64,000 nucleotides of DNA. Origin: Pseudomonadota bacterium. GTDB taxonomy: Bacteria; Desulfobacterota; Desulfobulbia; Desulfobulbales; JAHJIY01. Each line of letters begins with the position of its first letter. The first letter of the stretch is position 1. A model generated the notes under the pieces. That model made no database searches and was not told the DNA's origin. It saw nothing but the letters and a program-made list of their open reading frames with translations. Positions 10,301 to 19,248 of this stretch are shown here, one piece after another. The stretch is taken from NCBI GenBank assembly GCA_018823175.1, contig JAHJIY010000027.1, positions 62,001-126,000 on the forward strand. Reading direction: 5' to 3'. The translations under genes were made by a program, and so were the position numbers.

Positions 10301-11477
10301 CGGGATGGGGATCACCCATTATGTGACCGGCACTGACCGGGTAAAGAGTATTGCCAACCTTGCCATGCTCTGTGGCAAAGTAGGGGTTGAGGGTGGCGGC
10401 TGCAATCCACTGCGCGGCCAAAACAACGTGCAGGGTGCCTGTGACATGGGTGCTTTGTTTAATACTTTGCCTGGCTATGGCGGACTTGAAAACGACGAGT
10501 TGTTCGACCGCTACGAGAAGGTCTGGAAAATCAGACTTCCCAGGCGGCCGGGAAAACCGGCCACCGAGGTCTGGGAAAATGTCTTAAAAGGAGAGATCCG
10601 AGGGGTTTATGTCTTTGGCGAGGATCCGGCGGTGGCGGACCCCAATATCGCCCATGTCCACAAAGCGCTTGAAAAACTCGATTTTCTGGTCGTGCAGGAC
10701 TTGTTTCTCACCGATACTGCAAAAGCGGCCGATGTCGTTTTGCCAGCTGCCTGTTTTGCCGAAAAAGACGGAACTTTTACTAATACGGAAAGACGGGTTC
10801 AAAGAATTCGGAAAGCGGTAAATCCTCCGGGAGACGCAAAGCCTGACTGGGAAATCTTTCGTGATCTATCCAAAAAGATGGGCTACGACATGAATTACAA
10901 TTCGGCGGAAGATGTTTTTGAGGAAATCAGAAGTCTGCTTCCTCAATACGCCGGGATTACCTACGAAAGACTCGAAAAAGTTGGTCTGCAATGGCCGGTT
11001 CCAACCATTGATCATCCGGGAACGGCGGTATTACATACCGAAAAATTCACGCGCGGCAAAGGGCTTTTCATCCCGGAAGATTATATTCCACCGGTCGAAC
11101 TCCCGAACGACGAGTATCCGATGGCTTTTACCACCGGACGCGACCTGGCCCGTTATAACTTCAGCAGCATGACCGGCAAGACCCCGGAGATTGACGTAAT
11201 CAGTCCGGAATGTTTCGCCGAAGTCAACCCGATTGACGCCAAACGGTTAGGAATCACCGAAAAATGCTGGGTTCGCTTGACCTCAAAACGCGGCTCAGTT
11301 GAAATGCGGGCTACTATCACCGACCGTTCGCAGGAAGGAACAATTTTTTCAACATATAACCACCTGGAAGCATTAGTTAACTTTTTGACTCTGGATGCTC
11401 TGGACCGACTGTCCAGGTCACCGGAATACAAACTTTGTGCGATAAAGGTAGAAGTACTGGACGAAAAGGCCGCCTAG
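7362..11477 (+). CDS. fdhA: Selenocysteine-containing formate dehydrogenase alpha subunit with fused GltD-like FAD/NAD(P)H and ferredoxin domains
   Basis: I read this as one 1371-residue protein through the in-frame TGA at 9834-9836, giving Sec825 in the context CARL-U-HAPTV, the known FdhA active-site motif. Domain order: 2Fe-2S ferredoxin (C33, C44, C47, C61); His/Cys cluster site (H81, C88, C97) and a GltD-type Cys-rich N-lobe (C101, C105 and CPRFCETRC); FAD-binding GGGPSG near 195; NAD(P)H-binding GGNN near 326; two Fe4S4 ferredoxin motifs near 623 and 663; Fe4S4 CPYCGAGC near 698; and the molybdo/tungstopterin domain to the end. It should reduce CO2 to formate, or oxidise formate, as the first step of the methyl branch. 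The built-in diaphorase and the following hdrA and mvhD suggest electron exchange with NAD(P)H and a bifurcating Hdr module. Confidence 0.93.
9834..9869 (+). promoter_or_regulatory. Predicted bacterial SECIS element of fdhA
   Basis: The TGA codon at 9834-9836 is followed by a hairpin whose upper stem is GGCC (9851-9854) with GGCC (9860-9863) around loop AGTTT, and whose lower stem is GGT (9848-9850) with ACC (9867-9869). A hairpin with a small G/U-containing loop directly 3' of UGA is what bacterial SelB recognises. The bases just after the TGA also resemble the opening of the Escherichia coli fdhF element. Confidence 0.7.
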
Positions 11478-11541
11478 TTTTAAACCGGCGGTTGATTTGA
11501 TATTTATTAACAAACCAAACTAAAACCTCTTGGAGTCTAAT

Positions 11542-14500
11542 ATGGGACAAAAAGATAAAAAAACAGGGGCCGTCATGGTCGTCGGTGGCGGAGTCGCCGG
11601 CATTCAGGCCGCTCTTGATCTCACCGATTTAGGCTATTACGTCTATCTGGTTGAGAAATCAGCTGCGGTTGGTGGGGCCATGGCCCAGCTCGACAAGACG
11701 TTCCCCACCAATGATTGCTCTCTCTGAATCCTGGCACCTAAGCTGGTAGAGGCCGGTCGGTCTCCAAATATAGAGATACTTTGCAATGCTGATTTACTAT
11801 CAATCAAAGGTAAACCCGGGCAATTCACCGCCCAGCTCAACATGCGGCCCCGGTATATTGATCCGGACAAATGTACCGCCTGTGGCTTATGTAAAACCTA
11901 TTGCCCCAAGCATCTGGTTGATTCATATAATGAAGGTCTGGACCTTACCCGTCCGATCCATATCGACTATCCGCAGGCAGTACCGGCCACCTATTATATT
12001 GATCCGGACTCCTGCCTGCATCTGACCCATGACACCTGTCAGATCTGTGTGCCGACCTGCCGCAGCAATGCGATTGATTTCACCCAGAAGGCCAAGAAAA
12101 AAACGCTGGAAATCGGTGCAATCATCATGTCTCCAGGCTTTGGCCGGGTGCCCGATGAGGCAATGACCAAATACAGCTACGGCAAGCATCCGGACGTTAT
12201 GACCAGTATGGAATTTGAACGGCTCCTTTGTGCCTCCGGTCCTTTCCAGGGTGAGGTCAAATGTCTTTCAGACCGCCGTCATCCTAAAAAACTGGCCTTT
12301 ATTCAATGCGTCGGTTCCAGAGATCTGGGCTGCAACAACGGCTATTGTTCCTCGGTCTGCTGTATGTACGCAATCAAGGAAGCATTGGTGGCCAAGGAAC
12401 ATGATCCCGAGTGCGAAATCACCATATATTATATTGATATGCGGACCCAGGGCAAAGATTTTGACGCGGCCCGAATCAAGGCTGAAAAGATGGGGATCAA
12501 GTTTGTTCGGGCCCGGGTGGCGGATGTAATGCCCTGGAACAATAAGCTCAAGCTTACCTACTCAACCATGGACGGCACCCATTCTTTTGAGCCGTTTGAC
12601 ATGGTTATCCTCTCGGTCGGACTTGATTCGCCGGCCAGTGCCAAAGATCTCAGCAAAATCGGCGGTTTCGAGCTTAATCATTACGATTTTTGCCGGACCA
12701 CCACTTTTGAGCCACTGGTGACCAGTGCTCCCGGCATCTTTGTGGCCGGGGCCTTTCAGGGACCAAAAGATATCCCGGAAAGCGTTACTCAGTCTTCGGC
12801 TGCCGCCGGGATTGCCTCTGCGCTGATCAAAAAGCAACGGGGAAAAGGGGTAGTAATCAAGGAATATCCGTCCGAAGCAGGTCTGGGGGCGGATGAAGAA
12901 CCAAGAATCGGTGTTTTTGTTTGTCATTGCGGGATCAATATCAGCGGTGTGGTCGATGTCCCCGGAGTTGACCAATATGTTGATGGCATGGAAGGAGTGG
13001 TCTACCACGCGGAAAGTCTCTACAGTTGCTCTCAGGATGCCCAGGAAATTCTTAAGGAAAAGATTAAAGAACACAACCTGAACCGGGTAGTGATCGCAGC
13101 CTGTTCGCCCAGAACCCATGAACCACTCTTTCAGGAGACCCTGAAAGATGCCGGTCTTAATCGTTGTCTTATTGAGATGGTCAATATCCGCGATCAATGT
13201 TCCTGGGTCCATGCCAATGAACCGGACAAAGCGACCAATAAGTCAAAAGACCTGATTCGAATGGGGATTGCCAAGGCAAGACATATTAAACCGCTGCCGG
13301 AACAAACTGTACCAGTAACCCCCAAGGCCATTGTGATTGGCGGTGGAGTTGCGGGCATGACGGCTGCTCTTAATATCGCGGAACAGGGTTTTCACTGCTC
13401 ATTGATTGAAAAGTCAGACCAGCTGGGCGGCCATCTCCTGGAACAACGTTCCACTTTGCGCGGAGAAAGTACCACCGATTATCTTAAGAAGCTGATCGGT
13501 CAGGTAAAAGGAAACAAACTGATCGATCTTTTCCTGACCAGCGAACTATTGGCAACCGACGGGTTTGTCGGAAATTTTTCATCCGTCATTAAGGTGAACA
13601 AGGGAAAAGGTAGAAAACCTGTTGAACAGACCATCGATCACGGGGTGATAATCATTGCCACCGGAGGTAAAGAGCATCACCCCCAACAGGTGCTCGGCAA
13701 AAAACTTCCCAAATCAGACAAGATTATCACTCAGCAGGAGTTGGAAGTCAAACTTGATGGCAAGGGTAAAACCAGAGCGCCCAAATCAATAGTCATGATT
13801 CAATGCGCCGGTTCCCGAGGCGACGACCTGGCCTACTGTAGCAAGACCTGTTGTAACCAGGCAGTCAAAAACGCTCTCAAAATCAAGGAGATAAATCAGG
13901 CATCTCAAGTAATTGTTCTCTATCGTGATCTACGGACCTATGGTTTTGCTGAGGATGCCTACCGGGAAGCAAGAGAAAAAGGGGTTATTTTTATTCCATA
14001 CAGCATGGATGAAAAACCTGTTATATCGGCCAAAGGAACCAAAGTTGAAGTTTCATTTGCTGATCCGATCCTGCAGGAAAAAGTCACTTTTTCTCCCGAG
14101 ATGATCGCCCTTAGTGTGGGCATGGTGCCCAATGATACGGAAACCTTAAGTAAGCTGTTGAAGATTCCGGTCAACGAGAATCATTTTTTCTTGGAAGCAC
14201 ATGTTAAACTGCGGCCAGTTGAAATGCCGGTTTCCGGCGTATTTATCTGCGGTCTGGCCCATTCACCAAAACCGGTTGACGAGATCATTGTTCAGGCCCA
14301 GGCCGCAGCGGCCAAGGCGGCCATGCCGCTGGTCAAAGGCAAAGTTTCCGTTGATCCGATTGTTTCCAATGTTAACGAAGATCAATGTATCGGTTGCGGC
14401 CTTTGTGCGAGCCTCTGTCCATACAAGGCGATTGAAATAATTAAAGTAGACAAGACAAGAAAAGCCCGGACCGTTGTTGCAGCCTGTAAAGCCTGTGGAA

Positions 14501-14604
14501 TCTGCGCTTCGCACTGTCCAACTCTGGCTATCACCATGGGCGGTTTTACTAATGAACAAATTTACGCCCAGATCACAGCTTTTGGCGAATCTGAGGAGGG
14601 GTAA
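11542..14604 (+). CDS. hdrA: Selenocysteine-containing heterodisulfide reductase subunit A-like protein with two flavin modules (HdrA)
   Basis: This is 1020 residues when the in-frame TGA at 11725-11727 is read as Sec62 (NDCSL-U-ILAPKLVE; HdrA proteins have Cys or Sec here). ATG 11542 is chosen because TTGGAG lies 6 bases upstream. Features in order: FAD-binding GGGVAG (about 15-20), the DCSL-U cluster-binding site, ferredoxin motifs CTACGLCKTYC (about 111) and a second Cys-rich site, VCHCG, a second FAD module with GGGVAG near 600, and two C-terminal Fe4S4 motifs (CIGCGLC near 949, CKACGIC). HdrA is the flavin-based bifurcating unit that splits electron pairs between ferredoxin and a higher-potential acceptor. 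Its neighbours fdhA and mvhD point to a formate- or NAD(P)H-linked Hdr complex. HdrB and HdrC are not in the window. Confidence 0.92.
11725..11755 (+). promoter_or_regulatory. Predicted SECIS element of hdrA
   Basis: After the TGA at 11725-11727 a weak hairpin can form: CCTGGC with GCCGG as the lower part and ACC with GGT as the upper part around TAAGCT. It is less regular than the mvhD element, so the structure is only suggestive. The Sec call rests mainly on the conserved protein context on both sides of the codon. Confidence 0.5.
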
Positions 14605-14607
14605 TTA

Positions 14608-15216
14608 ATGAGTAAAGACGATTTCAATCCCAAAATACTGGGATTTCTTTGTAACTGGTGTTGTTACGCTGCGGCGGACGCAGCTGGGGTTTCCCGGTAT
14701 CAGTATCCGCCCAATCTGCGGACAATCCGGGTTATGTGTACCGGCCGGATCGATCCGGTTTTTATCCTGCGTGGTTTTGCCGAAGGGGCGGCCGGTATTT
14801 TCTCAGGCGGCTGACAACTCGGCGAATGTCATTACCAGGTTGGTAATTATGATGCAATGGGAGTCAACGGTCTGATCCACAAAGTCTTAAGTGAAGTAGG
14901 GGTTAAACCGGAACGTTACAGTTTGAAATGGGCCTCTGCGGCTGAAGCGCCTCGCTTTGTGAAGCTTATCACAAATTTCACAAATCAGATTAAGGAGTTG
15001 GGTCCGCTTGGTGAAGCAGAAGGTCTGAAACCGGAAGAAATCAAAAAGCGGATCAATAAGGCTTTAGATCTGGTTACCGATCGCAAGTTACGGATGGGTT
15101 TTGGTAATGTAACCAAAGAATTACGTAAAGAAGGAAGCAAGGTTAATGATGAAATAATTGCCGCAGTCATTAACGAAAAACTGACCAAAACCATTAATGC
15201 CGGCCTTATAGGCTGA
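14608..15216 (+). CDS. mvhD: Selenocysteine-containing MvhD/FrhD-type iron-sulfur subunit
   Basis: This is 202 residues with Sec69 encoded by TGA 14812-14814 in the context SGG-U-QLGECHYQVGN, equivalent to the GC-x4-GDCHY motif of MvhD. The upstream FLCNWCCY (residues 12-19) and MCTGRIDP supply the other 2Fe-2S ligand cysteines. MvhD links HdrA to an electron donor such as a hydrogenase or formate dehydrogenase. The ATG is 4 bases past the hdrA stop with GAGGAGGGG as ribosome site, so the two are translationally coupled. The C-terminal tail beyond the MvhD core (about 110-202, charged and helical) resembles the extension in deltaproteobacterial members. Confidence 0.92.
14812..14847 (+). promoter_or_regulatory. 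Predicted SECIS element of mvhD
   Basis: Beginning 16 bases after the TGA at 14812-14814, ATTACC (14831-14836) and GGTAAT (14842-14847) form a perfect 6-bp stem with the loop AGGTT. This stem length, distance and G/U loop fit bacterial SECIS elements closely; it is the cleanest of the three. Confidence 0.75.
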
Positions 15217-15242
15217 ATTTTTTTAAGAAATATCAAAAAAAT

Positions 15243-15304
15243 AGGTCTTGACCTTATAGCGCTAACCGGAGTTAAAATGTTAGTCAAGGTCAAGGCCTGT
15301 TTTT
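15243..15304 (+). terminator. Rho-independent-type terminator after the Wood-Ljungdahl/Hdr block
   Basis: AGGTCTTGACCTT (15243-15255) pairs with AAGGTCAAGGCCT (15286-15298) along 13 bp with one G-U pair, followed by GTTTTTG. It lies 27 bases after the mvhD stop and probably ends the long + strand operon. Confidence 0.75.
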
Positions 15305-15338
15305 GTTTATGGTTCAATCAGGAAAAGAGGGATACGAC

Positions 15339-15710
15339 TTGCCGACCATAATGATAATCGAAGACGATGACCTTGTCCTGGAAACCACCACGGAATTGCT
15401 TGAGATAAAAGGATATGAGATTCTGGGCGCGACCAGCGGCAAGGCGGCACTTGCCATATTAGGGGACCCGGGTCTGCCGAAAATCAAGCTGATCTTGCTC
15501 GATCTTTCCCTGCCCGATACCAATGGCATAGACCTGCTGCCTGATTTGCTGGCGATAGAGCCGCAATTAAAAATTATTATCTGTTCCGGGACAATACTGG
15601 ATGAAGAAACAACCAATAAACTTGCCAGGCAGGGGGTCAAAGATTTTTTGCCCAAACCTTATAATTTCCAGAGACTGATTGATCTGGTCAAAGAGGCGCT
15701 TGCTGACTAA
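15339..15710 (+). CDS. Single-domain response regulator receiver protein
   Basis: This is a receiver domain only, with acidic pair IIEDDD, phosphoacceptor Asp in LLLDLSLPDTNGID and conserved Lys in PKPY. There is no output domain, so it must act by protein contact or in a phosphorelay. I prefer the TTG start at 15339 because AAGAGG lies about 9 bases upstream and the beta-1 strand (TIMIIEDD) begins at once. An ATG at 15309 would add 10 residues but overlaps the terminator tail. No kinase is adjacent; the next genes are on the other strand. Confidence 0.8.
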   Translation: MPTIMIIEDDDLVLETTTELLEIKGYEILGATSGKAALAILGDPGLPKIKLILLDLSLPDTNGIDLLPDLLAIEPQLKIIICSGTILDEETTNKLARQGVKDFLPKPYNFQRLIDLVKEALAD

Positions 15711-15716
15711 TAAAAA

Positions 15717-16787
15717 TTACTGATCATCACCGGCCAATTGTCCGCATGCGGCCGAGATATCTGCGCCCCGGCTGGATCTGATAAAAACCGAATATCCAGC
15801 GTCCCATAATATTTTCTGAAATCTTAAAATCGTCTCGCTTGAAGGCCTCTTGTAATTAAGGTTTGGATTTTCGTTGTATGGTAACAGGTTTATCTTGCAG
15901 CGGATATCCTTCAACTTTTCAGCCAGTTCATGGGCCTCGGCCGGTGAATCATTCAGGTCCTTGATCATAATATATTCCATCATGATCATCCGGCGGGGTG
16001 GCAACGGGAATTGCCGACAGGCATCAAGCAGTACCGCAACGGGATATTTCCGGTTAACCGGCATTAAACGGCTTCTCACCTCATCTCTGATCGAATGCAA
16101 GGAGATGGCCAGGTTGACGCTGGTTTTTTCGCCAAGTTCAATCATTTTGGGGACCAGTCCACAGGTTGATACCGTGATCCGGCGGCTGGAGAAATCAAGC
16201 CCGCGTTGATCCATCAGGATATCAATAGCGGTTACCAGATTATCGAAATTGGCCAGAGGTTCCCCCATCCCCATAAAAACCAGATTATTGATACAACCGC
16301 TGCGCCGAGCTGGCTCCTCACTGTTATGCCGATCGTGGCAGGCCGCTTTCATGACGGCTAAGACCTGATTAACGATCTCAGCCGGAGTCAGATTACGTTT
16401 AAATCCCATGGCGCCGGTCAAACAAAAATCACAACCCATGGCACATCCGGCCTGCGATGAAATACAAAGAGTATTTCTGTCTTCCTCCGGAATAAAAACC
16501 GACTCGATCATTAAGCCATCTTCCAGCCGGAAGCGGAATTTAACCGCCCCATCGGATGATTCTTCTGACTTGTCAGGGGACAAACTACTGAAGAAACTCC
16601 GCTCGGCCAGGGCCTCACGCGCTTTTTTCGAAAGATCGGTCATCTGATTAAAATCGTTAAACCCTGGTCGATACAACCAGGAGAAGATTTGCCGGGCCCG
16701 AAAAGGAGAAAAATCAAGTTCCCGGACAAAATTGGTCAGTTGGGAAATTGAAAAATTTTTCAGATCAACTTTTTTCATAAGATCCAT
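15717..16787 (-). CDS. rlmN: Dual-specificity 23S rRNA A2503 / tRNA A37 C2-methyltransferase RlmN
   Basis: RlmN is a radical SAM enzyme that methylates C2 of A2503 in 23S rRNA and A37 in some tRNAs. The 356 residues contain the radical SAM cluster motif CAMGCDFC (C-x3-C-x2-C), GMGEPLANFDN, STCGLVPKM, LAISLH and the C-terminal methyl-carrier cysteine in ADISAACG. The start is either ATG 16787 or ATG 16778; neither has a strong ribosome site. It ends 7 bases from the convergent receiver gene and follows a radical SAM gene by 14 bases, so the two may be cotranscribed. Confidence 0.95.
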   Translation of the reverse strand: MDLMKKVDLKNFSISQLTNFVRELDFSPFRARQIFSWLYRPGFNDFNQMTDLSKKAREALAERSFFSSLSPDKSEESSDGAVKFRFRLEDGLMIESVFIPEEDRNTLCISSQAGCAMGCDFCLTGAMGFKRNLTPAEIVNQVLAVMKAACHDRHNSEEPARRSGCINNLVFMGMGEPLANFDNLVTAIDILMDQRGLDFSSRRITVSTCGLVPKMIELGEKTSVNLAISLHSIRDEVRSRLMPVNRKYPVAVLLDACRQFPLPPRRMIMMEYIMIKDLNDSPAEAHELAEKLKDIRCKINLLPYNENPNLNYKRPSSETILRFQKILWDAGYSVFIRSSRGADISAACGQLAGDDQ

Positions 16788-16801
16788 TTCACGTGGCCAA
16801 C

Positions 16802-17671
16802 TTATAAGGCCCGCATCCGCTCCGGTTTTAGTTGGACATCACCCTTGATCGCGCTGCCGATCAAGGCCAGAACATCCTGCTTGTCCCGAGATAATCGACA
16901 GTTGATCGGCAGATAATTAGAGGCGTGATTTGATTGAAACATAACCCGGTCCAGCATAATGTTGTCCACCAGACAATATAGTTCCCGTAACATCCCTTGC
17001 GGATCAACCATTGAGAAACGACCAGCCCTCTTGTCCTGATAAAGTATGGTGTTGGGCATGAGCATCAGGGTCAGGGCAGCGATCTGGTTTGGCGCCATCG
17101 CAGTCAACAATCGACCGGTCGCCTCGGCATGGGCCAAAGAACACTCAACCCCGGCAATACCAAGCAAAACGGTGACCGACAGAAAAAGACCGGCCTCCCG
17201 CACTTTTTGGCCGGCCAGCAGCAAGGCCTCGGCATCAGCGCCTTTCTTGATTAAAAGGAGGGTAGGGTCATGACCTGTTTCCAGACCCAGGTAAACCCGG
17301 TCCAGACCAAGTTCCTTTAACTCGGCAAGTTGGCTGCTTGTTTTCTGCCTGATGCTTTTGGCGTTGGCATAAAGACTGATCCGATTTACCCAGGGCAGTT
17401 TGCTCCGTATTCTGCTGAAAATCTCAAGCAATCGGGCCTGGGACAAAACAAGCACATCGCCGTCCGCCAGAAAAACCCGTTTTTGTCTGCGGCAATAACG
17501 GGCCGCAAAATCAAGATCGGCATCAACAATCGATTTATCCTTGATCCTGAATTTTTCATCTTTATATGCCCCGCAAAAGGTACACCTGTTATGGGAGCAG
17601 CCAACCGTAACCTGCAGAATAATACTGTCTGCTTCACTGGGCGGGCGGATTATATTACCTTCGTAATGCAT
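16802..17671 (-). CDS. Radical SAM domain protein of unknown function
   Basis: This 289-residue radical SAM protein has a cluster motif near residue 25 with the spacing C-x4-C-x2-C (CSHNRCTFC), not the classic C-x3-C-x2-C. Further SAM-fold signatures are FLADGDVL, RISLYANAKS and LGLDRVYLGLETG, as in oxygen-independent coproporphyrinogen oxidase-like and Elp3/YgiQ-like families. There is no cobalamin domain. The substrate is not predictable from context. It precedes rlmN on the same strand. Confidence 0.85.
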   Translation of the reverse strand: MHYEGNIIRPPSEADSIILQVTVGCSHNRCTFCGAYKDEKFRIKDKSIVDADLDFAARYCRRQKRVFLADGDVLVLSQARLLEIFSRIRSKLPWVNRISLYANAKSIRQKTSSQLAELKELGLDRVYLGLETGHDPTLLLIKKGADAEALLLAGQKVREAGLFLSVTVLLGIAGVECSLAHAEATGRLLTAMAPNQIAALTLMLMPNTILYQDKRAGRFSMVDPQGMLRELYCLVDNIMLDRVMFQSNHASNYLPINCRLSRDKQDVLALIGSAIKGDVQLKPERMRAL

Positions 17672-17709
17672 TAATCTTTGCGGCCTTCAAATAACAGAGT
17701 GTTAAGCAG

Positions 17710-17765
17710 AAAGGCACAAAAACGCAAAGTGAATCAGAAGATCCGCCTTGCCTCTTTGTGCCTTT
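17710..17765. terminator. Inverted repeat between the radical SAM gene and serC
   Basis: AAAGGCACAAA (17710-17720) and TTTGTGCCTTT (17755-17765) are perfect 11-bp arms separated by 34 bases. The element follows serC on the minus strand and precedes the radical SAM gene, so it may end the serC transcript. Confidence 0.45.
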
Positions 17766-17792
17766 GTAATTTTTGAAAATATGACTAATTAA

Positions 17793-18875
17793 TCAGCCGT
17801 TTTTCCGGGCAAACTCCTTCATGAAAACCACGAGTTTTTCAACTCCCTCACGAGGGAAGGCATTGTAAATGGATGCCCGCACGCCGCCGACCGAGCGATG
17901 ACCCTTCAGGCCATCCAGGCCGAGAGCGGCACCTTCTTTGATAAACTGCGCTTCCAACTCCGGGGTCGGCAAATTAAAGGTGACGTTCATCAATGAGCGG
18001 GAAGAGACTTCGGCGTGTCCGCGATAAAAATCGGTGCTATCGATGGCCTCATAAAGAATGGCCGCTTTTTCCCGGTTCATCTTCGCCATGACCTCAAGTC
18101 CGCCTAAACCTTTAAGCCATTTAAGGACAAGGCCAATGACATAGATGGCGAAGCAGGGCGGGGTATTGAACATTGATCCCTTATCGGCATGGGTCTTGTA
18201 TTTAAACATGGTCGGCACGGTGGCCGGAACCCGGTCTAAAAGATCATCCCTGATGATCACCACGGTACAACCGGCCGGCCCCATATTTTTTTGCGCGCCG
18301 GCAAAGATCAACCCAAAATTGGTGAAATCTATCTTGCGGGAAAGAATATCAGATGACATATCACAAACCAGCAACTTATCAGATTTTGGAAAATCATGAA
18401 ACTGGGTGCCGTAAATCGTATTGTTTGAGACAAAGTATAGATATTCAGCCGCCGGATCAACCTGGTAGTCACCGGACGAGGGGACATGGTTGAAAACGCT
18501 TTTTTCACTGGAATAAGCCACCTGGACATTACCAAACAATTTGGCCTCTTTGATTGCCTTATTGGACCAAGTGCCGGTATTAAGGTAAGATGCGGTCTGG
18601 TCTCTGGCCAGAAGGTTCATGGGAACCATGGCAAACTGGGTCGAAGCTCCCCCCTGCAGGAATAAAACCTTAAAATTATCAGGCACAGAGAGCAGTTCAC
18701 GGACCAGACTTTCAGCCTCATCGGTAACAGCCATAAATTCTTTGCTGCGGTGGCTCAGTTCAATCAGACCAATACCCTTGTTGTTGAAATTTACGATATC
18801 AAGGGCAGCCTGGGCCAGGACTTCCTGGGGCAGGGTAGCGGGACCGGGACTAAAATTATAAATTCTATCAGGCAT
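17793..18875 (-). CDS. serC: Phosphoserine aminotransferase
   Basis: SerC is a PLP enzyme that converts 3-phosphohydroxypyruvate to phosphoserine in serine biosynthesis. The 360 residues show NFSPGPATLP at the start, GGASTQFAM, CDMSSDILSR, the PLP-lysine region AGAQKNMGPAG and the C-terminal HRSVGGVRASIYNA. The frame is open further upstream, but ATG 18875 has a GGAGG site (complement of 18881-18885) and starts at the family's conserved N-terminus, so the 46 extra residues are not coding. Serine supply also feeds one-carbon THF metabolism and Sec synthesis. Confidence 0.96.
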   Translation of the reverse strand: MPDRIYNFSPGPATLPQEVLAQAALDIVNFNNKGIGLIELSHRSKEFMAVTDEAESLVRELLSVPDNFKVLFLQGGASTQFAMVPMNLLARDQTASYLNTGTWSNKAIKEAKLFGNVQVAYSSEKSVFNHVPSSGDYQVDPAAEYLYFVSNNTIYGTQFHDFPKSDKLLVCDMSSDILSRKIDFTNFGLIFAGAQKNMGPAGCTVVIIRDDLLDRVPATVPTMFKYKTHADKGSMFNTPPCFAIYVIGLVLKWLKGLGGLEVMAKMNREKAAILYEAIDSTDFYRGHAEVSSRSLMNVTFNLPTPELEAQFIKEGAALGLDGLKGHRSVGGVRASIYNAFPREGVEKLVVFMKEFARKNG

Positions 18876-19248
18876 ATTATCCTCCAGATTATTACTAAAA
18901 CATAAAACGCATACAAATAACCTATTGCCGAAGGTTTTGCAAAATTTATTTATTAATGTTGATCTATTCGCAATGAGACAGGTATGGGTATTTTGCAATA
19001 ATAAAAAAATCATTTAATAATAAACAAATAAAAATCTGATTATCATCGAAATCCAGCTATTGTCCTGGCGAGACCTTGCAAGTCTTCGATGACTCTTTTT
19101 GTAACTGAAGATTAATGGTAATCAGAAATAAAAACAGATAAATAAACTCTTCTGCTGGACATAATGAGAAAATTATTCCGATAATATTAATGTCAGGATT
19201 CATATACCTGCAAACCAGTATTATTTAACATAAACCTGAGGCAAAGAA
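18876..19248. other. Divergent intergenic region, serC / receiver-kinase gene
   Basis: These 373 A/T-rich bases separate divergent genes and should carry the promoters of both. I see no hairpin terminator, no RNA gene and no convincing ORF; the open frame extending serC upstream lacks coding character. Confidence 0.5.

Noticed and set aside
12562-13212. 216-codon open frame on the minus strand inside hdrA
   Set aside because: It is fully antisense to conserved HdrA sequence and has no recognisable domain or ribosome site.
18876-19013. N-terminal extension of serC by 46 residues
   Set aside because: The extension is not conserved in character, and ATG 18875 has a good ribosome site and the family's normal N-terminus.
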